From: Magicicada septendecula
Taxonomy: Eukaryota > Arthropoda > Insecta > Hemiptera > Cicadidae
Assembly: GCA_034769895.1 (NCBI GenBank)
Contig: JAWRYS010000707.1
Location: forward strand, 124,001-188,000
DNA length: 64,000 nt
Direction: 5' to 3'
In this document: in pieces, positions 1 to 11,368 of the stretch
Position numbering within the stretch: position 1 is the first letter of the stretch
Layout of the letters: every line of letters starts with the position of its first letter
The notes under the pieces: model-generated
What the model saw: the letters and a program-made list of their open reading frames with translations, nothing else
The model's database searches: none
Told to the model about the DNA's origin: nothing
Translations under genes and position numbers: made by a program

Positions 1-2745
1 AGAATAAGAGGCAAAACTTATAAACTTAAAGATCAATAACCCAGTAACCCAATAAATGACAAATGACTATTAACCTGACAATGACCTGACACAGTAGATC
101 GGATAAATACCAAAGGAACCAAGAGACAGTGAAGAAGCAGTTAAGACCTAAGTGCGATCAAGTAATTCCAAATAATGAACAGAATATTGTAAATTAAATA
201 ATGAACTGATATTTGTAGTATATAAGATGTAACTAGGACAATAAGATTAATGGAAGGTAATAATATCACATATATCTTGTTGATAAAAGAATGTACTTAT
301 ATAATATAATGTAGGGAGTTAGAAACTAACCATACCCCAAACTAATTGTAATGATAATAGCCAAAGACAATAAACAATGCTTTGAGCCAACCAAAAGCAA
401 TATTTGAATGATAGCTAAAAGTGATCAGAGTGATTTGGAAGTAAATTAGTTATTCATGACCATAATCACACAGTAATATAAAACAGTCAGACAAATTGTG
501 AATAAACCAGTGAGTAAGTTATAAATGTGTGTAAAACTAAATAAGTGGTGAAGTGATAGGTATAGAATATAATGAAACAAAGTGAGCATGGTAATAATTA
601 AAGAAACCTTCTAATGAAAGGAAAAGTGCAGTGGGGGTGTAGAACAAAATATTATATAAGCCAACTATGATAAACAGATAAACAATTTTTTGATAAACTG
701 TGCATTGGTAATTAAGATTGAACTAATTGTGATATTATTAATTTAGGTAATAAGATGTCCGAATTGTATATTAAGGTAAGAATTAAGTTATTAGAATGAG
801 TAGCAAAATAAGAAGGACAGACACTGTATTTAAGTGAAGGGAATAGTAGATAAGACATATCATGTAAGGAACAGTTTATCAATAGTATTATAAGAGTTTT
901 GTTAGTGTCCAGAAAATCATAGCATATAGTAAATTATAGGGTAAGCAAGATAACAGTAGTTAAAAGTTATTTCAGGCTAGAACCTGACAAGGAATCTTTC
1001 ATAATAAGAATTAGAGTTAGGAATACTGATGTTTATTGTTTGTTTTGTTTACAAAATTGTATTAGAATTACCAGAGATGTTATTAAGAAATGTTAGATGG
1101 GAGTAGAATGGAATCTAGGCTCTAGGCCAAACTGTTGAATATAAATTTATTAGTTTGAGAACAAATAATAATCCAAAGTTAAGGCAGAAGGTGCCAAATG
1201 ATTAAACCATTTAAGTGAGTATTCCTAGTACCAAAATATGTGAATAACAACTAATTTTGAATAAAGTATGTGTAAAATATAAATATGGAAAATAGTAAAA
1301 ATGTTATTAGCTATTCAAAAGTGGGCATGAGGGATATCAAAATGACCATCATGAAAAATTAGGAAGAATGGTACTAATGTAATGACTCTAGCTATTAGTA
1401 TAAAGTAGTAATCTTCAGTTGAAGATATTTTGGTAAAATTAGACTAAAAAAGACGATAAATCATAACAATGACTTAAGTTAATAACCAATGAAAATTAGC
1501 ATAATTTATTAGGTAACCATAGCAACAAGAAAAATAATGCCAAAAAACTGTTAGATTTTCAGTAGTTATTATTGACCAACGCCAGAGAGTGTATCGAGGA
1601 GCTCTCGTATTAAAATTAAAATTATTATTCTTCAAGTAATTTCCAACCTAATTAAAACCAGATGAAGATAATTACAATAGTACAGGGAATCCTGAACCAA
1701 AATTTTGTTTATAAAAATTAATTAACAAACCGTAGTTATCGGAAGAAGACAGAACGACGCAGTGACAAAGAGAGACGACCACGGACACTAAATGAAGATC
1801 ATTGGAACATCCTAAAAGAAGACGACGGACGACAACTGAAGAAATACGAGGCCTGAGTCAGCGAGGAGAAGCGCCGAGACGAGGGAAATAAACTTCTGGA
1901 GAGTAGAAGAAGACGACAGCCCAGGAGTTATCCATAGAAGAAGACGACATCTGGATCTTCAGCAGGAAAACCGATGAGTATAAACATTATCCCATAATCG
2001 AATTCAGTTTTTTGGTCTGAATTAAATATAACTATTTCACATCACTGATCACTATTCTGAGTCAAAAAAATAAATGCTTATTTAAATTCACCATTTAACG
2101 TTAATCAATTAGCAATTATTAAAAGATAAAATATAGTAAATAATTGACGAACCTTTTGATAACTAAACCTTGACAAACGGAACCTAACCCAAAATTGCTT
2201 TACAAGTTTTCATTGGTGATTACTTAATTGAATGTAATGAGATATTGATTTGTTTGTGTAATTAGTATTAAGAATTGTTATAACTTTGTGTGTGTTAGCC
2301 GTAAGTATATATTTCTGTAGCCGAAAGGACTTAACACCCCTGAGAGAAAACCATATTTACTGTAAACTAACATTACTGTCGAATTGTATACAAACTGAAC
2401 TGAGCAAGTACCAACCGAACAATTGTAATAGCCGGTGCAGAAGACGAATTTTGATGTATCATAAAGCAATTGAAATATTCTAAAGGATTAATAAATGTTC
2501 TCAATCTGCAATTCTGTATGTTTGATTCAGTTAATTTATAATAACAAATAAGAATTATCGAAGTGAAAGCGTTGAAGCAAGACGCTAGCCAAGTCAACAC
2601 TGCAGAAAGCCGTGCGCCAATCAGGTGGCGAGGCGGCAACATTTGAATGCAGCAGAGCGAAATACGGTTTACCCGTAAACGACAGAGCAGTTACATTTTG
2701 ACACGTTTAACACTAAATAACATTATACATTAAATTTTTACAACC
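1..2745 (+). repeat. LTR-like fragment of a third Ty3 family (D/E type)
   Basis: No coding sequence is supported here. The stretch is A- and purine-rich on the + strand. Near its 3' end (about 2615-2660) it carries a GC-richer block, including ATTTGAATGCA at 2641-2651, that recurs in the same context on the minus strand at 57138-57148 and, more diverged, in the copy at 51401-54760. A CCAAT box followed by an RFX-type X-box (1485-1526) is also shared with those copies. I infer an LTR or LTR plus leader of the same family as elements D and E, sense +. It ends near 2745, where the 3' side of element A (opposite sense) abuts it. The left end lies outside the window. Confidence 0.5.
1485..1526 (+). 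promoter_or_regulatory. CCAAT box plus RFX X-box in an LTR
   Basis: ACCAAT lies at 1485-1490 and GTAACCATAGCAAC at 1513-1526. The second is a full match to the RFX X-box consensus GTHNYYATRRNAAC. The related LTRs carry matching sites at 52932-52962 (X-box and CCAAT) and 58120-58133 (X-box; CCAAT altered by one base). NF-Y and RFX binding at adjacent sites is known for animal promoters; use of these sites by the element is an inference. Confidence 0.5.
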
Positions 2746-2899
2746 CCACAAACAGTTTCTTTACAACTTTCACCATTCTATTGGGCTCATTATGGGTCAA
2801 TTACACTTCATTTGAGTCATTTTATTTATCTCTGATTAGAGTATTGTATACCTTGGTACTGTAGATATTATGACATTTTACATTTTATGATAGTTTTCA

Positions 2900-4354
2900 T
2901 TATACATAATATTTCTTCAAAGATGCTTGGTTAAATGTACCCTTGATTTTCTTACTTACTGGGTCAGTAATTTCATATGTGTTGTTCTGATTGTTTTTTG
3001 TGATTGTATACGGACCTGTATACAGTAATAGTAGTTTTTTCGTGATACCCTCCATTGTACTGGGTAATTCTCGATTCTTTAGTAATATTTTGTCACCTAC
3101 TTGGTACTGTATTATTTTCAATGGTACCTTGTTTTGGTACTTTCTTCTCCTTTGATCTATCTTCTCGACAATCTTATTATGGAATTGGATTTTGTTGAAT
3201 TGGTATTCCTGGCTTTGGGGAAAATTAATAATGTCACTGATTTCTCGTGGTGGGGGTTTCTCGAACATGGCATTATAAGGTGTGGTTTCAATGGATTGGT
3301 GGTGAGCTAGATTTATGAAATCTTCTGTTGCTGATATGTACTCACTCCACCTCCTTTGTTGGTTGGAACAATATGTCCTGAGAATTCTCCCAACTTCTCT
3401 TAGCACTCTTTCTGCCGGGTTACTGCTAGGATGGTATACTGAGGTTTTATATGTTTTTACCCCATGATCCAGCAGTGTATCTTTCCATCTTTTACCCTTG
3501 AACTGGGTACCATGATCGGTTATGATAGTTTTCGGACTTCCCACTTCAGGTATATAGTCTTGTATAATAATATTGAGTATCTTATTTGTGGTTGCACGAT
3601 TTATTGGGTATAACTTCGTGAATTTTGTGTAATGATCGAAAATTATTATGAGGTATTTATACTGATGTCTACCTCCACTTCTAGGGAATGGACCGCAGAT
3701 GTCTACGAAAACTTTTTCTAACTTGTTTGATGAAGTTATAGGTATCATTATTCCATCTTTCTTCTCGTTGGTGCATTTCACTAGTTGACATATGTGGCAA
3801 CTCCTGATATAATTACGAACTCTTCTGTTTATGTCCTTAATGTACAGGTGTTCTTCCCAATTGGTAGACGTTATGAGTAGATCATCTACATAAATGGTAG
3901 TGAACTGGAGCGCTTCTTGGCCTAATACCTGGTCCATACACTGAATAAATATTGCTACAGAGTTCACTAATCCGAAGGGCAATCGTTTGAAATGGTAGTT
4001 GCGCCCTTCAAAAATAAAGGCCACATATTTTCGGCTGTGGGGGTGCAGTTCCACCTGCCAGTATCCGCAGACTGTGTCCCATGAACTAATAAACTGTGTG
4101 CCATGAAACTTCTTTAAAATTTCCTCTATTTCGCCAGGAGATGTTCGGTCATTAATTAGGTTTTTATTAATCTCCCTAGCATCTAGGCAAAGTCTTACTT
4201 TCCCGTTGTTCTTTTTTATAGCTACAATAGGGCTAGTATAAGGTGACTGACTGCACTCAATAATGTCATCTTTTAATAGTTGGTTAATTTCGGTCCTGAC
4301 TGCTTCCTTTAAAGAATAAGCAATTGGGTATGACTTCCGATTAAAATTTACATG
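2900..4354 (-). pseudogene. element A pol, RT to integrase, RNase H deleted
   Basis: An open frame runs from just after the TAA at 4355-4357 to a stop at 2900. It contains the N-terminal and central reverse transcriptase, including a YVDD catalytic box. It then jumps directly from TNWEEH to LYIKDINRRV of the integrase zinc-binding region, so the RT thumb, all of RNase H and the HH part of the HHCC finger are absent. The integrase core keeps its first Asp (VDICGPFP), second Asp (ITDHGTQF) and Glu (PAERVLRE), and a C-terminal LLLLYTGPY region follows. The deletion joins two copies of GGAAGAACAC and is a multiple of three, so the frame stays open although the enzyme cannot be functional. The intact equivalent of the missing region is in C at 44176-45270. 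Confidence 0.85.
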
Positions 4355-5199
4355 TTATTTAAATTTCAATACACATTGGTAATTCTTGACCTTCCCCGGG
4401 ATGTCCGAGAATACATGCCAGTATCTGTTGTATATGTTGATCGACATTTCAATTTGGTCTGGGTTTGGTGAGTTGTCTCTCTTTGTTGACTTAAATTGGC
4501 GGATTTCTTTGATTTTTTCGTTCCACAAAATGTCTTTGTTTGGTTGATACTCAACTTCTTCCGTAGGCGTCTGATATCTAGGACTTAGCACTTCTCTTAT
4601 GTGGAAAATGGTTCGGTCTTGAGGAGGTTCCTTACTTCCAATGATCTCAGCCGTCCATTCCAAATCTTGTGTACTTAGAGTTATTTTTGCCCTACTCATG
4701 TCAATAATTGCTGAGTATTTCCGCAGGATGTCGCAGCCAATTAAACTGCAAAATGGTAATCCATTAGCTACCAAAAATATCATTGGGATCTTGACTCCAC
4801 GACTGGTCACTTCAAGATTGACCTGTTTCTTGATAGTTTTATTTTGTCGTCCAGTCGCTCCCACTAATATTATATTGTTAATTGGTAGGGTTGGTATTAC
4901 TGATTTACTTTTTCCTGTATGCGGTTGATTTCGGTGCTATCAATTAAAGAGACATTTGCACCCGTGTCGATCATCAATGTGGTGGCCACCCCTTTTATTT
5001 TGGCAGTCACATATGCTATTTCATTGTTACATTGGTGGTAGTCAATTTCTTCCTCTTCAAGCAGTTCTTGTCTGATATTTTTCAAGTAATGACTTCGTAT
5101 TATTGTTATGGTTTTGTTTGAAGTCTGTTTGTAATTGTACCCAATAGAATGGTTCAGCGAGGGGTCTAGTTGGTTTCTCACTGCCGCGGTGCGTTTAAA
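4355..5199 (-). pseudogene. element A protease and connection domain, frameshifted
   Basis: This is the N-terminal part of Pol, in the -1 frame relative to gag, entered at the slippery site 5193-5199. An aspartic protease is recognised by MIDTGANVSLID (DTG catalytic triplet). Compared with C, one base is missing from an A-rich run near 4909-4916, so the frame breaks after INRIQE and resumes in another frame from 4864. The second piece ends VLKFK followed by TAA at 4355-4357. The same TAA occurs in C, directly before the reverse transcriptase. Gag and Pol overlap only by the stretch between the heptamer and the gag stop at 5178-5180. Confidence 0.8.
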
Positions 5200-7025
5200 G
5201 AGAGTTCATTCTCTTCTTCGCGTCTGTTCGGCGTGTTTACTTGACTCCTCTCCTCCATATTGGGCCGTCCCCCATGGTTATTTTGGTCATTGTTTGGTAT
5301 GAAATGTACTTGGGGCCGATAATCGTTGTTTCGGCTGTCGCCTTCAATACTCCTGCTCCTTCGTTGTCCGCCCCGTGAATTTCTCCTGTCTTCGCGCTGG
5401 TACTCCTCGTCATTATGTCTGTTGAAGCTACGGCGTCTTGGGTAATACCGCCTTCTTCCCTGCTCATTATTGGCCTGTATATAATTAGCCCTCCTATATT
5501 GCTGGGGTTGGTTGTTTCCACCTTGGTTCTGGGGGCGGTTGGTGTTGTTGTTATTATTTTGAGGCCGTCTCTTATTATTGTTATTATTACCAGTGTAATT
5601 ATTATTACCCTGATTATTAGGCCGATAATTGTTTTTATTATTGTGATTTACATTATTATTATAATTGTTATAATTACTTCGGTAATTCCGGAAGTTAGGG
5701 TTGTTGTTATTATTTTGGTTATTATTTCTGTCTTGGTAATTGTCATTCCTTTTACGGCTTCTTTTATAGTAGCCCTCGTGTTCGTTATCTTCGAGCAGTG
5801 CTGGCATGGCTTGGACAGTTTTTATCTGCCCCCATTGTCGTGATCTTGCTACTCCCTCCTCATAGTGATATGCTAGCTTGGTAACCAGGCACTCCTCTGG
5901 TATCCTTGGTTCGAGGTTTCTGGCCAAACATACCTTACCAAGAAAGTAAGAAGTTGGAGTTGTCCCTCGACTGGCGTCGTATTTGCCGTGACATATATCA
6001 TCTCGTACTATGTTTTGGGTAGACTCTGACCAGTATTTGGCCCTGAACAGCGTCTTAAACTCCTCATAACTTTGGATCTCGTGGCGGGTTGCAGTCCACC
6101 AGTTATCGTGTATTTCCTTGAAATACTCGTCGATCAAACTGCGGATTACCGTCCATCTGTTTTCCCGGATTCTGGTCAGATTTTCCTCTACTCGTTCCAG
6201 AAATTCGATCGGGTTCTTTTTATAATTTTTGAAATTTATAATATCGCGGTTGTCTATGGTTTGTAGGTATGGACCCTGTGCTGCTGGTCGGTTACGGATG
6301 GTTTCGAGTTCCTCTCGTATTTGTAGGATCTCTCGCTGACGCAACTCTTCGATTTTCTCTTTGTTGTTGACAGTCAGGGTTCTTATGTTCTTCACTGACG
6401 CGTCTATTTCCTCACATCTTTCTCCTACGTCCGTTCTTACTCGTTTTATCTCGTCCTGGCTCATCTTCTTCAGAGACTCGATTCGGGCTTCATTAATTTC
6501 CTCTATACTGTTGATCCGTCCCTCGACCTCTTCTCTAGTATGCTGTAACTCTTGGTTGTATTGTTCACATCTCTCGTGTACTTCCGCGATCTCCCTTCTA
6601 ACTACTGTTATTTCTCTGTCTATTTTGGTGTTTATTTTCTCGTTATTCTCCTCCATCTTCTTGCTGATATCGTCCATTTTCTGGCTGTTGTCGTCTAATT
6701 TTTTATTTAAATCGTCCTTCAACGCTTTGATATTTTTATTTGTCGATTCGTTATATCTCCTATTTTCTTCCATCATATTCTTCATCATCTCCATGAGATC
6801 AATATCCCCAGTTCGTGTGAGTCTCTCAGTTTGTTTGGGTTGCTCGGGTTCTGCAAGAGGCGTTCCTTCTTGTTGGTTTTCTAAGGTATTGTTGGTTGCC
6901 ACTTCCATTTCGGTTGTTGGTTGTATCTCCTGTACCGCTATATTTACTTCGGTGTTTGCCTGTGCACCTTCTCCTTGGCTGGCCTTGTACCTGGTATCGT
7001 GTCTATGTGTGTGAGGCATGATCAT
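5178..7025 (-). CDS. gag: element A Gag, Asn-rich tail without zinc knuckle
   Basis: A 615-residue open frame and the structural protein of the Ty3 element. Residues about 60-255 are a long charged, heptad-like region rich in Lys, Glu, Asp and Asn, predicted coiled coil. A capsid-like region follows (NFKNYKKNPIEFLERVEENL onward to about residue 400), typical of Ty3 Gag. The tail has an extreme Asn-rich block (about 420-520: runs of NN, NY, NF, with Arg) and then Arg-rich segments. I see no CCHC zinc knuckle, so RNA binding is probably carried by the Arg-rich tail. Start chosen at the ATG of MIMPHTHRHD; C starts at the following MPHTH. The frame is intact and ends 13 nt after a -1 slippery heptamer. 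A shadow frame on the + strand (5415-5843) is only the complement of the Asn repeats. Confidence 0.88.
   Translation of the reverse strand: MIMPHTHRHDTRYKASQGEGAQANTEVNIAVQEIQPTTEMEVATNNTLENQQEGTPLAEPEQPKQTERLTRTGDIDLMEMMKNMMEENRRYNESTNKNIKALKDDLNKKLDDNSQKMDDISKKMEENNEKINTKIDREITVVRREIAEVHERCEQYNQELQHTREEVEGRINSIEEINEARIESLKKMSQDEIKRVRTDVGERCEEIDASVKNIRTLTVNNKEKIEELRQREILQIREELETIRNRPAAQGPYLQTIDNRDIINFKNYKKNPIEFLERVEENLTRIRENRWTVIRSLIDEYFKEIHDNWWTATRHEIQSYEEFKTLFRAKYWSESTQNIVRDDICHGKYDASRGTTPTSYFLGKVCLARNLEPRIPEECLVTKLAYHYEEGVARSRQWGQIKTVQAMPALLEDNEHEGYYKRSRKRNDNYQDRNNNQNNNNNPNFRNYRSNYNNYNNNVNHNNKNNYRPNNQGNNNYTGNNNNNKRRPQNNNNNTNRPQNQGGNNQPQQYRRANYIQANNEQGRRRYYPRRRSFNRHNDEEYQREDRRNSRGGQRRSRSIEGDSRNNDYRPQVHFIPNNDQNNHGGRPNMEERSQVNTPNRREEENELSLNAPRQ
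5193..5199 (-). promoter_or_regulatory. -1 ribosomal frameshift site, T TTA AAC
   Basis: On the minus strand the gag codons read TCT TTA AAC GCA, giving the heptamer T TTA AAC in the correct X XXY YYZ phase, the type known from coronaviruses. Pol is in the -1 frame and open from here through the protease, and the gag stop TGA follows 13 nt downstream. C keeps the identical heptamer at 42822-42828. I have not identified a convincing stimulatory stem-loop. Confidence 0.7.
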
Positions 7026-7107
7026 TCTATTGTATTTGCCGGGCTAATTTAATATTAAAATATACTATTAAAATATATTATTTCTGTATATTTTTAAAGC
7101 CGCACTC

Positions 7108-7119
7108 TGTTGGGCGCCA
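7108..7119 (-). other. element A primer binding site
   Basis: TGGCGCCCAACA on the minus strand, three bases inside the LTR end at 7123. It resembles the tRNA-Lys-type site described for Drosophila gypsy. C has TGGTGCCCAACG at the equivalent place. Confidence 0.7.
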
Positions 7120-7122
7120 ATC

Positions 7123-9915
7123 TGTAACTAAACTGTCGTCCGTCTTTACTTAAGCCCCGCAATGGAAGCCACTCTGTAATATAACTAGATCCTCCCGCTA
7201 TATAATTTAATTATCAATTTGTTGTTTAATGGGGTCTCTTGTATATATGCAGTAATTATTTTTGTAATTGATAATGTATAATTTAATTGTCGTGATATGG
7301 TTTATTGTGAATAAAATATTAATTTGTTGATCCGCTAATGAATGTAACGGTTGCGCCGAACTTGAAGTCGAAATCCTCTTCTATAGAAAAATGTCGTCAG
7401 TGTATGTGTAAGTCAAGTGCTGTCTGGACAAATATATTAACATAATTAACACTTCACGTACCTGGTTGTCGTACTTGAGGTTCAGACGTTCACCGCCACT
7501 GTATAAACTGTCAAGTTCCCTTTTTGACCAGTCTAATATTTATAAACAAGGTTTTACAACACCTTGAATGTTATGTGGGCGCCATATGGGTTTTCTTAAA
7601 GAAATGTCCCATAAAAAACAAACTTCTAATTTTATAATTGTGTGTGTTTACTTTTTACTGTTTCTATCTTTTAACTGTTAAGTGAACTGAAAATAATTCA
7701 AATAGTATACTGCAAAATTTCTGGTTTGGTGTACCTCAGTGTATGCAATACTGAGGGTTGATTATCTAAATTAAAATCATTAAAAACAAAAGTTAATGCT
7801 GTATAACATCATTGGTTTATTATAACCTCTAGAATTGAATTGAAAAATACATTTAACAATAATATAATTCGGACCACAAGTTATCCGTTTCCTGACTGGT
7901 CTAGCTCAGTTTAAGCACAATAAAAAAAACTCTTATTTTTATTAACAAAATTTTTATCTTAATGGACTAAGTACCTCAAGGGTAAGTTGTTTAAAATACA
8001 GAATAGAACGATATTAATTTCTTTTAATAAATACTACTACGATGTAATAATTCATTTTAGGCCTCTTTAAAAACTTGCAATTAAATAATTGGTTAACGAG
8101 AATTTCGTTTGCTTATATTCTAATTGATATTAGTTATAAATAATTCTAATACCTATATTCTTACGTTGGGTTATATTAAACTCTCTAAATAAATTAATAC
8201 AGTGTTCTCTACGAATAGTTTGATTGTTTTTGCGTCAGTACAAGTATGTTAATTCCTACGATCAATGGATGGTATATAACAATAAATTTGGTCATCGTAC
8301 TACCTTGATTTTTAATCGTATTGATTAAAAATGAACACTTTAACGATCGGATTATATTGATCGCTAATACACTTCACTTTAATCGCACTTGGAAACGAGA
8401 AATAACCTTCTTCTCACTGGCATTAGGTTATAGCCTTTACAGGTTATGTTAAATTTACTCGTTCCGATTACGCGCACTGTTTAAATAAACTCACAATTAA
8501 CTTTCGATGCACTCAGAGACGATGACTCGCCTTTCCAATGGTTAATTTGATAAAATTTAAGGTATTTACTACAATTGTACTGTTGTTGATTATTAAAATA
8601 TAAAACAATGCAGAGACGCAACTGGTTAGCTTGTGGATAATGATGCGAATGCCAATTTCTTAGCGTCCTTTTGATGATATACCCCGCTCTCGATCGCCTC
8701 TAGGAGTAATTTTCGCTAAGTAAACTCTTTTGTGATTGGTACAAAATTATGTCATAGTGACATAATGTTTTTAATAAACACCACCGACGTGTCTTGTACT
8801 CAACTGCTGTTGTTGTTAGTATTCACTGGCACTTTCTTAAATCTTGTTAAAAAATGATGCTAACACTAATTATTAAATTATTACAATTCCATTCTTTAAG
8901 CTATTATCATCAAATTAAAGCTTAGTTTCTGATCTTTATTTTGAACCTAGTTTTCACTGACAATACATAGAAATACCGTCCTGAAACATGGTTTCGTAGT
9001 GTCGTCTGCTAATATTGCAAAATGCGACTATTTTCCTATCTTTGATATTTGATTATTTACATCTGTTTTCTCTTTTGAACGTTATTACATGAATAAAAGT
9101 ACAAACATTATTAAAACTGAATGCTGCCTACAGCTGAACAATATTAAATCTTAGTATAATTATGACAATACATTATTCTGAAAATTCCTTATTCTCTAAT
9201 TACATTTTTACATGGCCTACTCATTCTTACGGCATATAATATTAATTAAGTGGTGGTATTTCACACCTCATTCGTTATATTTACTATTCTGTAAGTTTAT
9301 GTTAATTAGGGGTCCTAGTTCCCTATTATTTTACTGACATAAACTCGTTTATGCAGGGTCTGGATACAGTTTTAGTACAAGGTTTATTCCCTGCTGATTA
9401 TTATCTCTACTTACATCTCATTTAATTAGGAAGTTGCTTATTTACACATAAGGCTTCCGTTTATAATTACCCTTATTCTATACTGTTACATTTTTGTTGG
9501 TAATTCTATTTTTTATAGTTTTGTGGCTACAGCTAGTATAGTAATAGTCTTTGTTATTTCTGTATCATTGTTCTATTTCTTTCAGCCAGTATGCTGTTAT
9601 TTGTTATTATCTTGTTAAAGTTATTGGTTTTTTTTTATATTATATGACTCTACACATCAATGTCTTGAACTGGCTCACTTGACAGCTTATTTGTGAACTT
9701 TGTTTGTCCATTAGTCATAGTCAGTCATTGTGTTTAAGTTGTAGTGTCATGCAGTGTATTCATCACTGCTTCTTGGGATTCCTCCTCTTCTTTCTTCTTT
9801 GCTGGTCCCTTCTCTTCTTTGTTACATTCATTATAATTATTCACTTTACAACTGTAGTGTCATATTTCACCCTTCTGGTGTGTATTATGGTTATGTAACA
9901 TTTTGTGATGTTACA
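7123..9915 (-). repeat. element A 5' LTR
   Basis: A 2,793-bp LTR bounded by TGTAAC...GTTACA. It is the reverse complement of the C LTRs (36346-40838 after removing insertions, and 47284-50090) with scattered substitutions. It has no open frame of interest. The flanking bases after 9915 are AATTG; the partner flank is lost. Confidence 0.88.
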
Positions 9916-9990
9916 AATTGAAAAAAATGGCACCAACATGTTATGAATAGTTGTTCAACTAGATGTCATAATAATTATTAGTATTGTTGG

Positions 9991-10222
9991 TACTTTCACT
10001 GTGAACTTACTTTTTGTATTTTCTCATACGTCGTTTCAGAGTGGTGTGCTCCTTCTTTAGTGAGTTTGGATACGGAATGCGCAAACTGTCGGTAGTTTTA
10101 TGTATAACGGTTTTTAGTTAACAGGTTGTGTGTGGGTGGAGGTGGAGGGGATTGGCGCTGGAGTTTGAATTGTTGTGGTGTTGTTTATTAGTGTGTCAAA
10201 AAGTAAGTTCACAGTGAAAGTA
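9991..10222. mobile_element. 232-bp MITE
   Basis: Perfect 23-bp terminal inverted repeats beginning TACTTTCACTGTGAAC at both ends. The interior (GTGTGTGGGTGG, TTGGCGCTGG, AGTGTGTCAAAAAG) matches one arm of the large palindrome at 21499-22046, so both belong to one MITE family. No coding capacity. A target duplication is not clear. Confidence 0.75.
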
Positions 10223-10844
10223 AAACAAAACACTATGTGACAGTAAGTGTTTTGGTGCTCTGCTTCTGGAAAGATGAGGAATATGAAGAATACTATCTTT
10301 ATATTTAAAAAGTAATGTTTTCAGTCAGAATGTGCTTTTTGACACAACTGACAGATCAGAAAAATGAACAGTGAATTTGAAAAACAAAAACTCCATGTAG
10401 CACAAATTCTTGCATTATCCCGTGTAATCAATTGAGTGAAAAAGCCATTAGAAAGTTATACCAATGGTAATCAACAAGATGCTGTGTATTCACATCAATG
10501 GGTTTTACTGTGACACTGTAGTGTATTACAGGTCATACTTCCCTGAGATTGCTACTGTATGGTAAGAGTCATTGTGTTTCATATCCACATATAATTCACT
10601 TGACATTTTCTTATCAAACATAGTTTTTTAAACTCGTGCTAACTGTTAAGTATTATTCATGTTTTTACACAGGTGTCTCATGAGGAATGGGACATACTTC
10701 AGGAACACATTCTACATGCCAAAATAGAGAAGAAATTTTATATAAACATAGGTCTGAAAATGCTTCTTTTTCAATTTATGGCTTGCGAAAAATTCAAATT
10801 CATTTTCAGCTACAAGGCTATAATTAAACCATACTGAAATTCTT
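10223..10844. other. no gene seen (10223-10844)
   Basis: AT-rich sequence between the MITE and the left TIR of the next element. Both strands are full of stops and I recognise no repeat family. Confidence 0.4.
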
Positions 10845-11368
10845 GGAACTTAAATTGAAGGGTAAATTTAGTGGTTTCCTATGGGTTTTAACCCGAAAAA
10901 TTGAAAAAAGAGGGTTCCAGAACTGTATCTTGGTAGTTTTTGTAGAAAATTTTGTTAAATCTCAAAAAATTGCCAAAAAACACTTTTTAGTTCCATGTGA
11001 ATTTACTCGTTTAAATTGTCAAGAAATAGATGTAAATTTTAATATAATTTATAAAGAATTTAATTATGAGAAATTTTTGTAAGAGAAATAAATAGCAAAT
11101 GAACATTAGAAGAAATCAAATTTAATTGAAGAAGAAACTGAACAAAAATGTAAAGGAATTATTATAATTCAAAACAAAAGCATAACTTGTAAAAAGCATA
11201 AACAGTGGTGCTTGAGAGAAATCAGTTTAATTCTCCATACCTTAAAGACATTGTTCAAAATGTTCTCGTTGATTGTTTATGCAAAAATCTGTTGTATAAG
11301 ATAAAAGGAAGTTTTTTAAAAGTACCACAGTTGCTCTTAATGCATTGTTCAATAATTTTTCTCTTAAA

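Larger units (their letters stand above)
2760..9915 (-). mobile_element. Ty3/gypsy retrotransposon A (3'-truncated, defective)
   Basis: On the minus strand the order is 5' LTR (9915-7123), primer binding site, gag, protease, reverse transcriptase, integrase. It is the same family as element C on the + strand. Homology with C runs past the end of pol for about 140 bp and is lost near 2760-2770, so the rest of the 3' untranslated region and the 3' LTR are missing and D/E-type LTR sequence follows. Pol is broken by a one-base deletion in protease (about 4909-4916), an in-frame TAA at 4355-4357 and a 1,095-bp in-frame deletion at 3848-3857. It cannot move by itself. Without a second LTR its age and target duplication cannot be read. 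Confidence 0.9.

Noticed and set aside
5415-5843. Ile/Val-rich membrane-like frame opposite gag (also at 42181-42606)
   Set aside because: It is the complement of the Asn codon repeats (AAT/AAC read as ATT/GTT) and has no independent support.
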